The translations under genes were made by a program, and so were the position numbers. Below are positions 26,851 to 35,067 of a stretch of DNA of 64,000 nucleotides, in pieces. The notes under the pieces are model-generated. The model saw only the letters and a program-made list of their open reading frames with translations. It was not told the origin of the DNA and made no database searches. Origin of the DNA: Psychroflexus curvus (GTDB lineage Bacteria > Bacteroidota > Bacteroidia > Flavobacteriales > Flavobacteriaceae); contig NZ_JAIQZF010000003.1 of assembly GCF_020164585.1 (NCBI RefSeq), forward strand, positions 248,001-312,000, in the 5' to 3' direction. Each line of letters starts with the position of its first letter. Position 1 is the stretch's first letter.

Positions 26851-28131
26851 ATGTCGCTAAAAGCTAATGATCCATCAAGAAAAACATGGTTGGATCTTCC
26901 AGAAAATACAGATTTTCCAATCCAAAATATTCCTTTCGGAGTTTTTCTAACTCGTGATGACATCATTACTATAGGAACTCGCATTGGCGATTACGCAATA
27001 GATTTAGGTGCACTTCATCAGCTTGGGTACTTCAAGGACATACCACTTACCGAGGATATTTTTCTGCAAGACAGTCTCAACGATTTTATTGCAGACGGTC
27101 GTAAAACCTGGAGAGCGGTAAGAAATAGAGTTGCAGAATTATTTGATGCAACCAATAATGAATTGAAATCAAACGAAAAGGATAAAGAAACCATCTTGTT
27201 CACTCTGGATGAAATTGAAATGCAAATGCCTGTGCAGGTAGGAGATTATACTGATTTTTACTCGAGCAAAGAACATGCAACCAATGTAGGCAAGATGTTT
27301 AGAGATCCTGAAAATGCGCTGCTGCCTAACTGGCTTCATGCGCCTATTGGTTATCACGGACGTAGTTCTTCTATAGTCCCAAGTGGGATACCACTTCACA
27401 GACCTCAAGGTCAAAAATTACCTAAAGGAGCCAGTGAACCCATTTTTGGTCCAACAAGGCATCTCGATTTTGAACTAGAAATGGCTTTTGTTACCACAGC
27501 CAGTAATCATCTTGGAGAACCGATACCTTCTGAAGATGCTGAAAATTATATTTTTGGGATGGTTCTTTTTAACGATTGGAGTGCAAGAGATTTGCAAAAG
27601 TGGGAATATCAGCCTTTAGGACCATTTTTGGGCAAAAACTTTGGTTCAGCCTTATCTCCCTGGATAGTTACTTTAGATGCTTTGGAACCTTTCCGAGTGG
27701 AAGGACCAAAACCTGTCAAGAAACTTTTACCGTATTTAGAAACCAAAGGTAAAAAGAGTTTTGACATCAGTTTGTCGGTTGCCATAACTCCTGATAGAGG
27801 AGAAGAAACAATTATTACGAAATCTAATTTCAAATATATGTACTGGAATATGAGTCAACAATTGGCTCACCATACAGTAAATGGCTGTCCGGTAAACAGC
27901 GGGGATCTGATGGCGAGTGGAACCATTTCCGGTCCTACGCCAGAGTCTTATGGATCTATGCTGGAGTTGTCTTGGAATGGTTCAAAACCTGTTAAGTTAA
28001 ACGATGGACAAGAGCGACGTTTTATAGAAGACAAGGATACGGTGACTTTACGCGGGTATTGTCAAAATCACGAAGTGAGAATAGGATTTGGTGAAGTGTC
28101 AACTAGAATTCTTCCGGTTTTTAAATCTTAA
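26851..28131 (+). CDS. fahA: fumarylacetoacetase
   Basis: 426 residues, the last enzyme of tyrosine/phenylalanine degradation via homogentisate: it hydrolyses fumarylacetoacetate to fumarate and acetoacetate. An N-terminal SH3-like domain (to about residue 120) precedes the FAH fold. Metal and substrate motifs are intact: DFYSSKEHATNVGKMFR (about 134-150), PIGYHGRSSSIVPSG (about 163-177, catalytic His), DFELEMAFV (about 207-215, metal Glu) and FNDWSARDLQKWEYQPLGP (metal Asp). It is full length and monocistronic. Homogentisate dioxygenase and HPPD are not in the window; kynA at the far end is another aromatic-amino-acid catabolic gene. Confidence 0.95.
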   Translation: MSLKANDPSRKTWLDLPENTDFPIQNIPFGVFLTRDDIITIGTRIGDYAIDLGALHQLGYFKDIPLTEDIFLQDSLNDFIADGRKTWRAVRNRVAELFDATNNELKSNEKDKETILFTLDEIEMQMPVQVGDYTDFYSSKEHATNVGKMFRDPENALLPNWLHAPIGYHGRSSSIVPSGIPLHRPQGQKLPKGASEPIFGPTRHLDFELEMAFVTTASNHLGEPIPSEDAENYIFGMVLFNDWSARDLQKWEYQPLGPFLGKNFGSALSPWIVTLDALEPFRVEGPKPVKKLLPYLETKGKKSFDISLSVAITPDRGEETIITKSNFKYMYWNMSQQLAHHTVNGCPVNSGDLMASGTISGPTPESYGSMLELSWNGSKPVKLNDGQERRFIEDKDTVTLRGYCQNHEVRIGFGEVSTRILPVFKS

Positions 28132-28185
28132 GCAGTCCTGATTTTATTATCAGTTTTAGGAGAGCAAACTACAAGAAGTTTAAAT

Positions 28186-28220
28186 AAAATTACCCCGCGG
28201 GCTTTGCTTCGGGGTAATTT
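28186..28220. terminator. terminator between fahA and DCC-family gene
   Basis: AAATTACCCCG pairs with CGGGGTAATTT around a loop of about 13 bases. It is flanked by A/T on both sides and lies between convergent genes. Confidence 0.75.
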
Positions 28221-28224
28221 CATT

Positions 28225-28641
28225 TTAGGTGTCTAGAAATTTTGATTGTTCCTTTTCAGAGGGCATAGGGCAGGTCTCTGATTTTCCAAACCATTGGTAG
28301 CGATGTCTAGCCACAAAATCGTAAATGAAATTTCTTAAGCCTTCAGGTAGGAACAAAAACAGACTTAAAACTGGATAAAGCCCGTTTAAATCTTTACAGA
28401 TTTCTAGAGCCGCTGTTGATTTAATGTAATAGGCATTTCCTGGATCGATCAGAATAATAGAATCAACTTTCGATGTGTCGATATTGCGTTCCTTGGCTAA
28501 CTTCTGCCCAAGATCGCTTTGTAAAGACGCAAATCTAAAACTATCCTTTTTATCTCTTTTGATAATGAATCTTACGGAAGCATTGCAAAAATTACAAACC
28601 CCATCAAATAAAACGATTTTTTTATTTTCAGTTAAGTCCAT
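28225..28641 (-). CDS. thiol-disulfide oxidoreductase DCC family protein (DUF393)
   Basis: 138 residues of the YuxK/DCC family, which has a thioredoxin-like fold. The hallmark is present at the N-terminus: FDGVCNFCNASVRFI, with a CxxC pair (about residues 16-19) after the conserved FDG. Downstream conserved pieces are SLQSDLGQ and YDFVARHRYQWFGK. Family members are predicted cytosolic or membrane-associated redox proteins of unknown substrate. Its ATG shares one base with the TAA of the mutS2-like gene, so the two are translationally coupled, a hint that it is simply expressed with the repair protein. Confidence 0.85.
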   Translation of the reverse strand: MDLTENKKIVLFDGVCNFCNASVRFIIKRDKKDSFRFASLQSDLGQKLAKERNIDTSKVDSIILIDPGNAYYIKSTAALEICKDLNGLYPVLSLFLFLPEGLRNFIYDFVARHRYQWFGKSETCPMPSEKEQSKFLDT

Positions 28642-30815
28642 TATTTGGCGCGTTTTACAAGTTCAAGTTGATCATCCGAAACACTGGTGGTAAACATTCC
28701 GTAATTAACAACTGCTTTCCCTTTTTCGAATTTATCTATAGTTCCAACTGCCCTGCCGTTCTGCATTCGCACAGAATCCCCTTCTTTTAATTTCGGTTTG
28801 TCAGGAGTTTTTGAAGCTTTTTCTTCTTCCTTAATCTTTTCTTTTTTCTTTTTAGATCTTATTTTTTCAACTTTCTCCTGAGCTTCTTCTTTAACCTCTT
28901 TTTCTTTTGCTCTCTGAATTTTTTCTTCTTTTCGCGTTTGTTTGATGCGTTTTGAATTCTCACGTTCAACGATTTTCAAAATGTTGGAGTAGAGTTGTTT
29001 TTTATTTTTATTGTTGAAATACTGTAATCCTATTTTATCGACTTTCTCACCTATACCAATCATGCGTTGGTTACTATCGTATAGCTCTTGAAAACTTTCT
29101 AGTTTTTGCTGAATCTTAGAATTGATCTCGTCCAATTTTTCCTGCTCTTTGCGGGTTTCATCCGTCTTTGTTCTTAATTCTGAATTTGTCTTGGCCAGTT
29201 TAGAACGTTCCATCTGTAATTTAGCAATACTTTTATCAAACCTGATTTTGCCACGTTCTACTTTTTTCTTTGCTCTGTTGATCAAGCTGAAAGGAATCCC
29301 GTTTTTCTGAGCCACTTCGAATGTAAACGAGCTTCCGGCTTCTCCGAGCTTGAGTTCAAATAAGGGTTCCATGGTATAGCTGTCAAAAGCCATATTGGCA
29401 TTGACGATCTCAGGATTTTCATTGGCCATCATTTTTAAGTTGGCATAATGCGTGGTGATAATGCCATAGGCTTTTTTCTCATGAAAAACTTCAAGAAAAG
29501 TTTCAGCCAAAGCACCACCAAGTTCGGGATCTGAGCCCGTACCAAATTCGTCGATCAAGAATAATGTTTTTTCATCGCAAGTCTTTAAAAACTTACGCAT
29601 GTTCTTTAAGCGGTAGCTATAGGTACTTAGATGGTTCTCAATGCTTTGGTTGTCACCAATATCTGTAAGAATTTTATCAAAAAAACAAATCCTGGAATAT
29701 TCGTGAACAGGAACCAGCATTCCTGCTTGTAGCATAATTTGCACCAGCCCGATGGTCTTGAGAGTTATACTTTTACCTCCGGCATTAGGACCAGAAATCA
29801 CTATGATTTGTTGTGAACCATTTAATGTAATGTCCTGAGGGTATGTTTTTTGTCCAATTTTGTTGTGATTAATCAGCAAAAGAGGATGGTAAGCATCCTT
29901 TAGGTATATCTCTTTATCGGTTGATATTTTTGGAAGTAAACCGTTGTAAAGTTCAGCATATTTCACTTTTGCAGAAATCAAGTCAATTTCACTTAAGTAA
30001 TTTTGATACTCTTTCAAAAGCTCTATATAAGGCCTCAGGAAATTAGTCAAAGCCTTCAGAATTCTAGTGACTTCTTCTTTTTCTTCATATTCAGCTTCAT
30101 CCAATTCCCGTTCAGATTGCTGAGTTTCTTCAGGTTGGATATACACAATATTTCCAGATTTGGAACTTCCCAGCATACTGCCTTTTACCTTTTTCTTGTG
30201 CATGGCAGTCACCGCCAAAACGCGCACGCTATCGACGACAGATTCTCTTATTTCGTCAAGATAACCATAGCTGCTATATTTTGATAAAGCTTTAGAAAAA
30301 CTTGAATTGATTTTGCCTTTAGCAACATTTATGGTTTTGCGTATCCTAAACAACTCTGGAGTTGCATCATTTCTTATATCCCCAAATTTATCGATGTTTC
30401 GTCGTATCTCATCTACAATAGCTGTTGTGTATTCTATAGGTTGCGTAGATCTGTATAAATTGGGGTATAACTCTTTGTATTTCTGAAAATAGTTGATGTG
30501 TATATTGACAGTCTCAGATAGATTTAGAATTTTTCTAAACCCATTCAATTCCAGAACTGATCCTTCAATGTTTAAAATCTTAACTGCTTCATCAATACTT
30601 TCGAAACCGTGATTTGGTATAGGTTTTTCCTGCAAGGCAGAAGATTTGTATTCTTCGGTTTGATGAAGGTGAAAATAAATGGATTTGTAGGTAGAATAGG
30701 GGGTGAGCTTTAAGGCTTTTTCCTGTCCTTTGTCTGTTATGCAGTAATGACCCAACTGTGAACAAACTGCCGGAAATTCTAAATCTATTAATGCTTTTTC
30801 GCTAATGTTTATCAT
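28641..30815 (-). CDS. mutS2: MutS2-like DNA-binding ATPase lacking the Smr domain
   Basis: 724 residues. The core and clamp regions of MutS2 (residues 1 to about 320) are followed by the ABC-type ATPase: Walker A GPNAGGKSITLKTIGL near 343, signature TYSYRLKNMRKFL, Walker B TLFLIDEFGTGSDPELG near 420 and the dimer HTHYAN-like ITTHYANLK. A long basic coiled coil follows (about 520-675) and the protein ends with an SH3-like segment GDSVRMQNGRAVGTI. The nuclease Smr domain that normally closes MutS2 is absent. The mismatch-recognition domain of MutS1 is also missing. MutS2 proteins suppress homologous recombination or rescue collided ribosomes; without Smr the cleavage role is doubtful. Confidence 0.85.
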   Translation of the reverse strand: MINISEKALIDLEFPAVCSQLGHYCITDKGQEKALKLTPYSTYKSIYFHLHQTEEYKSSALQEKPIPNHGFESIDEAVKILNIEGSVLELNGFRKILNLSETVNIHINYFQKYKELYPNLYRSTQPIEYTTAIVDEIRRNIDKFGDIRNDATPELFRIRKTINVAKGKINSSFSKALSKYSSYGYLDEIRESVVDSVRVLAVTAMHKKKVKGSMLGSSKSGNIVYIQPEETQQSERELDEAEYEEKEEVTRILKALTNFLRPYIELLKEYQNYLSEIDLISAKVKYAELYNGLLPKISTDKEIYLKDAYHPLLLINHNKIGQKTYPQDITLNGSQQIIVISGPNAGGKSITLKTIGLVQIMLQAGMLVPVHEYSRICFFDKILTDIGDNQSIENHLSTYSYRLKNMRKFLKTCDEKTLFLIDEFGTGSDPELGGALAETFLEVFHEKKAYGIITTHYANLKMMANENPEIVNANMAFDSYTMEPLFELKLGEAGSSFTFEVAQKNGIPFSLINRAKKKVERGKIRFDKSIAKLQMERSKLAKTNSELRTKTDETRKEQEKLDEINSKIQQKLESFQELYDSNQRMIGIGEKVDKIGLQYFNNKNKKQLYSNILKIVERENSKRIKQTRKEEKIQRAKEKEVKEEAQEKVEKIRSKKKKEKIKEEEKASKTPDKPKLKEGDSVRMQNGRAVGTIDKFEKGKAVVNYGMFTTSVSDDQLELVKRAK

Positions 30816-30859
30816 ACTAAAATTCTACATTCGTAGTCTCACAAAAATACGCATAATAA

Positions 30860-31525
30860 ATGGAGGTTCAGATTGAAGCAAATTGGAAAAATATCTTAAA
30901 AGATGAGTTTAAAAAACCTTATTTTAAATCCCTTATTGATTTTGTAAAGTCAGAATACAAGAATTACACTTGTTATCCTAAAGGTGCCGACATATTTAAT
31001 GCTTTTGAATTTTGCCCATTTGATAAAACAAAAGTCGTCATCTTGGGTCAGGACCCCTATCACGGACCTAAACAAGCACATGGACTTTCGTTTTCGGTAC
31101 CAAAGGGAGTTCCTATGCCTCCATCACTCGTCAATATTTATAAAGAATTAAAGGACGACCTAAATATTGGTCTTCCCCTTACTGGAAATCTGGAAGCCTG
31201 GGCTCATCAAGGGGTTTTGTTATTGAATGCAACCCTTTCGGTTAGGGCTAATGAGGCTGGAAGTCATCAAAATAAAGGATGGGAAATCTTTACAGACGAA
31301 GTGATTAGAAAGCTATCCAGCGAAAAAAAAGGGATTGTATTTTTGCTTTGGGGTGGGTATGCTAAAAAGAAAGCTAAACTTATCAATGCTTCAGAGCACT
31401 ATATTTTAACTTCTGGTCATCCGTCACCTTTAAGCGCTAACCGAGGCTATTGGTTTGGAAACCGACATTTTAGTAAAACGAATCAGCTTTTACAGGAACA
31501 AAATAAAACACCAATTGAATGGTGA
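30860..31525 (+). CDS. ung: uracil-DNA glycosylase, family 1
   Basis: 221 residues, starts base-excision repair by removing uracil from DNA. The water-activating loop GQDPYHGPKQAHGLSFSV is complete with the catalytic Asp65, and the minor-groove loop HPSPLSANRG contains the active-site His. The uracil-specific LLLNATLSV is present near residue 115. Length is standard. It is divergent from the MutS2-like gene, separated by 44 bp, so two DNA-maintenance genes share a promoter region. The stop lies two bases from the stop of the small membrane-protein gene on the opposite strand. Confidence 0.96.
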   Translation: MEVQIEANWKNILKDEFKKPYFKSLIDFVKSEYKNYTCYPKGADIFNAFEFCPFDKTKVVILGQDPYHGPKQAHGLSFSVPKGVPMPPSLVNIYKELKDDLNIGLPLTGNLEAWAHQGVLLLNATLSVRANEAGSHQNKGWEIFTDEVIRKLSSEKKGIVFLLWGGYAKKKAKLINASEHYILTSGHPSPLSANRGYWFGNRHFSKTNQLLQEQNKTPIEW

Positions 31526-31526
31526 G

Positions 31527-31703
31527 TTATTTATCAGCAAAAATTGGATTTGAATCCGATTTTTGCTGAGACCAAATTTCGGGTGTGTTTATTTTTAATT
31601 TCTTTTTTGAAACTTTAGGTTGTGAATTTACACAGTCACAACTAAATCTGAGTAACAGAAAGTTGATGAGGATAAGACATGCAATGATTATTAAAAAAAT
31701 CAT
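31527..31703 (-). CDS. small single-pass membrane protein, 58 residues
   Basis: ATG at 31703 to TAA at 31527. Residues 2-20 are a clear hydrophobic helix (IFLIIIACLILINFLLLRF), followed by a Cys pair (SCDC) and a polar basic tail KVSKKKLKINT. It could be a membrane-anchored small protein or a lipoprotein-like anchor. There is no good Shine-Dalgarno, as is usual here. Its last 12 codons are the arms of the hairpin downstream of ung. I do not know a family; support comes from composition and clean boundaries, so it could still be chance. Confidence 0.45.
   Translation of the reverse strand: MIFLIIIACLILINFLLLRFSCDCVNSQPKVSKKKLKINTPEIWSQQKSDSNPIFADK
31534..31569. terminator. 17-bp hairpin after ung
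   Basis: TCAGCAAAAATTGGATT pairs with AATCCGATTTTTGCTGA (one G-T pair) around a two-base centre. It begins nine bases after the ung stop and overlaps the 3' coding end of the small gene on the other strand. Confidence 0.55.
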
Positions 31704-31775
31704 AGAACATTGACTTTAAGATAAAATTGATATCTATTACTAAGATGCAAAAAAGATTGGTAGGTTGCGTATGAT

Positions 31776-32621
31776 TTAAGAAATAAATTCAGAATAAGGT
31801 TTTTCTTGCTGTATTAAATTCAAATCTTTTAGTCTTTTTTGTGTTTGCTGCACATCTTTTTCTGAGATTTGATGTTGACTCCATTCTGTTATTGAAAGCC
31901 AGTTTCTTACATCTTTTGTTCTTAAATTGTAGCGTTCAGAAATTCTTTCTTCAATATTTTGAAAAGACTTAATGGTCCTGCTTTTTTGATTAAGGGGTTC
32001 CAGCAAAGCAGAAACCAATTCATAATTAGTTTTCAAAAATGATTCTGTAGTTACGATTACAAAACAGGGCCAGGGTGTAGGTTCATCACCAAGTCTTCTG
32101 AATATACCATTATCCACAAATGGTTTGGTTGTAAAATGCTCCCATAAAAAATAATCTGAAGTTCCTTCTGTTAAAGATTCTTTTGCTCCAGTGAGATTTT
32201 GAGTGATTTCAAAATTTAAATGTTCTGTGTTCCAGCCATGATTTTGGGCATGTACATAAGTCATGAGATGAGATCCAGAACCAAACCGACTGATGGCTGC
32301 CGTTTTGTTTTTTAGGTCTTCAATTTTATGGAAATCAGAATCTGAATGCACGTGTATTCCCCACAACAACGGACTTTTCACATAAGCCTGTATGATTTTA
32401 AAAGGGCTGCCAGCACAGATTTCCTTAATACATCCTTCAGTGAGCATCACAGCTATATCCACCTCTCCATTTTTTAAAGCTTCACTCATTTCACCAGTGC
32501 CTCCATGAAAATCTGTCCAGGATACATCGATTTTATTTTTTTCAAAATCGCCATTTGTAATGCATAAATGCCAAGGTAAATTGAAGTGTTCTGGAACTCC
32601 ACCAATTTTCAGTTTTGTCAT
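31776..32621 (-). CDS. periplasmic-binding-protein-fold protein without signal peptide (Ca3427-like)
   Basis: 281 residues. The layout fits a type 2 periplasmic-binding fold of the NMT1/THI5-related Ca3427 group: KIGGVPEHFNLPWHLC at the start, TEGCIKEICAGSPFKIIQAYV near 80-100, and AISRFGSGSHLMTYVHA near 118-134. There is no signal peptide or lipobox, so the protein is probably cytosolic, unlike ABC-transporter binding proteins. The Cys-rich motif of THI5 pyrimidine synthases is absent. It might be a ligand sensor or an enzyme acting on a heterocyclic compound; that is inference. It lies 16 bp after a nucleoside phosphorylase on the same strand, which hints at a nucleobase-type ligand. Confidence 0.65.
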   Translation of the reverse strand: MTKLKIGGVPEHFNLPWHLCITNGDFEKNKIDVSWTDFHGGTGEMSEALKNGEVDIAVMLTEGCIKEICAGSPFKIIQAYVKSPLLWGIHVHSDSDFHKIEDLKNKTAAISRFGSGSHLMTYVHAQNHGWNTEHLNFEITQNLTGAKESLTEGTSDYFLWEHFTTKPFVDNGIFRRLGDEPTPWPCFVIVTTESFLKTNYELVSALLEPLNQKSRTIKSFQNIEERISERYNLRTKDVRNWLSITEWSQHQISEKDVQQTQKRLKDLNLIQQEKPYSEFIS

Positions 32622-32637
32622 AGAATTGATTTCTTTT

Positions 32638-33510
32638 CTAAAGCTTAATAAGCTTTTCTAGAGTAAATTGAATAAGTGAATCCACTAAAGCTTTTGGGTC
32701 TTTACTGAAATTACCTGTAGATCTATTGGCTATAATTGCATTCATGGATAAAGCTCCATGGCCCAGAAGTTTTGCCAACGAATAAATAGCACTGGTTTCC
32801 ATCTCTAAGTTGGTAATTGATTTGTCTTGAAATCTAAAATCAACCAACTGATCAATAAAATCAGGATCTTGGGTTTCCAGCCTGAGCGTTCTTCCCTGAG
32901 GTCCGTAAAAACCAAGATTTGTCCCTGTAAAACCAGGAATTACCTTTTTATCGGTGCTGAAAAGAGTCATCAATTCAGGATCTGCATCTACTATATAAGC
33001 ATCAGGTTTATTTGGAGATACTTTTAAATGGGTATTAAGTGCTTTTGTCGCTTCTTTATTGGTGATATCGTTTTTGTAATAATGCAGTAAGCCGTCAAAA
33101 CCAACACCAGCTTCACTCATGACGAATTTATCCAGCTCAGCATGAGGTTGGATTCCGCCTGAAGTACCAATTCTTACAATGTTCAGTTTATGGTGTTTAG
33201 TTTTGATCTCTCTTGTTTCAAGATCAATATTGACAAGGGCATCCAGTTCGTTCAGGACAATGTCAATATTATCTATCCCAATTCCGGAAGAAATCACCGT
33301 CATTTTTTTTCCCTTGTAGAAACCTGTCTGTGTTTTGAATTCCCGTTTTTGAGTTTCGAAAATGATTTCGTCGAAATAAGAAGTCACTTTAGCCACTCTA
33401 TCCTGATCGCCAACGGTTATAATTATATCGGCAATATTCTCAGGCTTTAAGTTGAGGTGATAAATACTGCCATCTGGATTTAAAATTAATTCTGAAGATG
33501 CTATAGGCAT
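32638..33510 (-). CDS. nucleoside phosphorylase (uridine phosphorylase-like)
   Basis: 290 residues of the PNP/UDP superfamily. Visible are the phosphate-binding VGDQDRVAKV (about residues 33-42), SSGIGIDNIDIVLNEL (about 75-90), the RIGTSGGIQPHAELD loop (about 112-126) and the ribose-binding NLEMETSAIYSLAKLLGH (about 236-253). The enzyme splits a nucleoside with phosphate into base and ribose-1-phosphate; uridine is the closest match, but purine specificity cannot be ruled out. It is followed by the binding-fold protein and preceded by a 145-bp gap with no visible feature. Confidence 0.82.
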   Translation of the reverse strand: MPIASSELILNPDGSIYHLNLKPENIADIIITVGDQDRVAKVTSYFDEIIFETQKREFKTQTGFYKGKKMTVISSGIGIDNIDIVLNELDALVNIDLETREIKTKHHKLNIVRIGTSGGIQPHAELDKFVMSEAGVGFDGLLHYYKNDITNKEATKALNTHLKVSPNKPDAYIVDADPELMTLFSTDKKVIPGFTGTNLGFYGPQGRTLRLETQDPDFIDQLVDFRFQDKSITNLEMETSAIYSLAKLLGHGALSMNAIIANRSTGNFSKDPKALVDSLIQFTLEKLIKL

Positions 33511-33655
33511 GCTTTATGTTTTAAACGATTGAATTTGGGTATTCAATCTCGTGTTATAGTTTATGAAAATTGCCGAGAACCTGGTTAAGATTAGCTTTTG
33601 CGATGATTGAAAAAAATGATTCATTTGCTAGACTGATTTTCTGAAATAATCAATT

Positions 33656-33991
33656 TTAACCCCCAACGCGTTTTACGTTAAAGCCTAGATCTTTTAATAA
33701 CTCCATGATCTGGTCTCGATAGTCCCCTTGAATGATGATTTCTTCATTTTTATGACTACCGCCAACACCAATCTCTTTTTTAAGGTATTTGGTAAGGTTT
33801 TGAAAATCCTTTTTAGCTCCAGAATAGCCTTTTATCAACGTGTTCGCTTTGCCTTTGCGTTTCGAAAATTCGCAGATCAGCGGGTCGGATTGAAGCCAGA
33901 TATTGAGTTCATCACTTTTTGAAGTCGTTTTTTCTTCTTCCTGGGGCTCGTGTTCGGGAAACAAATCTTTCAATTGATCTTTAAGATCCAT
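33656..33991 (-). CDS. SUI1/eIF1-like translation factor (YciH family)
   Basis: 111 residues. The C-terminal 75 residues form a SUI1 domain with KRKGKANTLIKGYSGAKKDFQNL (in part RKGKANTLIKGYSG), a KKEIGVGGSHKNEEIIIQGD segment (in part IGVGGSHKN) and a closing DLGFNVKRVGG. The N-terminal 35 residues are acidic. Bacterial SUI1 proteins resemble eukaryotic eIF1 and can influence start-codon fidelity in vitro; their in-cell role is open. Four bases separate it from the oxygenase gene upstream on the same strand, so the two are co-transcribed. Confidence 0.88.
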   Translation of the reverse strand: MDLKDQLKDLFPEHEPQEEEKTTSKSDELNIWLQSDPLICEFSKRKGKANTLIKGYSGAKKDFQNLTKYLKKEIGVGGSHKNEEIIIQGDYRDQIMELLKDLGFNVKRVGG

Positions 33992-33994
33992 AAG

Positions 33995-34951
33995 TTATTC
34001 TTTTATCAGTCCAATTTCAACCAATCGCTGATGAAGAAACTCTCCTGCAGTAATATCTTCGTATTGTTTTGGATTATTCTCATCGATACATTCTTCAAGG
34101 CAGTCTAAGCGCATATCGCTTCTGGGATGCAGGAAAAAAGGAATAGAATATCTGGGTTTGTCCCACTCCTCTTTAGGTGGATTCACAACTCTATGAATGG
34201 TGGATCTCAACTTATTATTGGTATGTCTTTCCAGCATATCCCCAACATTGATTACAAGTTCGTTTTCTTTAGGTTTAGCATCGATCCACTCTCCATCCTT
34301 ACGTTTGACCTGTAAACCACCGGCTGAGGCGCCCATAAGTAAGGTGATAAGGTTGATATCTCCATGAGCACCGGCTCTCACTGCTCCCTTTGGCTCTGAT
34401 TCTATAGGTGGATAGTGAATTGGTCGTAAAATAGAATTTCCATTACTTGCCCAATAATCAAAATAATATTCATTGAGTCCTATATAAAGCGCCAAAGCTC
34501 TTAAGACATAAATGCCTGTTTTCTCCAGCATTTTGTAGGCTTCCATTCCTGCTTCATTGAACTGTGGCAATTCTTCTACTTTGATGTTTTCTGGATAATC
34601 TTCTTTTAAATCAGCATCCTCGTCAGGCTCCTGACCAAAATGCCAAAACTCCTTTAGATCTCCTTCTTTCTTGCCTTTGGCATGTTCTTTACCAAAGGAA
34701 ATATAACCACGTTGACCTCCTAAATCTTCTCTTTCGTACTTCTTTTTAATCTCTTCTGGAAGATCAAAAAAGGCTTTGACCTGAGTATATAATTGGTCTA
34801 TCAATTTTTCGTCTAAAAAATGATGGTTTAACGCAACAAAACCTATTTCTTCGTAAGCTGAACCGATTTCGTTAACGAACTTTTGTTTTCTTTTTGGATC
34901 TTCAGATAAAAAATCTGCAAGATTCACACTTGGAATATTTGTCATTGACAT
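33995..34951 (-). CDS. isopenicillin N synthase-like 2-oxoglutarate/Fe(II) dioxygenase
   Basis: 318 residues. An N-terminal DIOX_N region (IPSVNLADFLSED, AFFDLPEEIKKKYE) precedes the jellyroll with the iron facial triad: His and Asp in HGDINLITLLMG near residue 192 and the second His in RSTIHRVVNPP near 248, then the cosubstrate-binding RYSIPFF. All metal ligands are present. Members hydroxylate or desaturate small molecules; in flavobacteria this protein is common and its substrate unknown. True penicillin synthase is excluded by context. Two in-frame ATG codons, two residues apart, are possible starts. Confidence 0.8.
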   Translation of the reverse strand: MSMTNIPSVNLADFLSEDPKRKQKFVNEIGSAYEEIGFVALNHHFLDEKLIDQLYTQVKAFFDLPEEIKKKYEREDLGGQRGYISFGKEHAKGKKEGDLKEFWHFGQEPDEDADLKEDYPENIKVEELPQFNEAGMEAYKMLEKTGIYVLRALALYIGLNEYYFDYWASNGNSILRPIHYPPIESEPKGAVRAGAHGDINLITLLMGASAGGLQVKRKDGEWIDAKPKENELVINVGDMLERHTNNKLRSTIHRVVNPPKEEWDKPRYSIPFFLHPRSDMRLDCLEECIDENNPKQYEDITAGEFLHQRLVEIGLIKE

Positions 34952-34970
34952 GAGGCTGTGTTTTAAAAAA

Positions 34971-34978
34971 CAAATTTA
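34971..34978 (-). promoter_or_regulatory. -7 box TAAATTTG upstream of 2OG oxygenase
   Basis: Minus-strand TAAATTTG lies about 19 bases before the ATG at 34951. A -33 element is not clear. Confidence 0.4.
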
Positions 34979-35036
34979 ATGAATTTAATTCAACAAGAAT
35001 TTTTGCTTTCCTATTAATTATAAGTTTTCATTATGA

Positions 35037-35044
35037 TACATTTG
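35037..35044 (+). promoter_or_regulatory. -7 box TACATTTG upstream of E1 fusion
   Basis: TACATTTG fits TAnnTTTG and lies 23 bases before the ATG at 35068. TTTTG at 35001-35005 is too far for a good -33 element. Confidence 0.4.
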
Positions 35045-35067
35045 AATAGTGAGTTAATATACAACCT

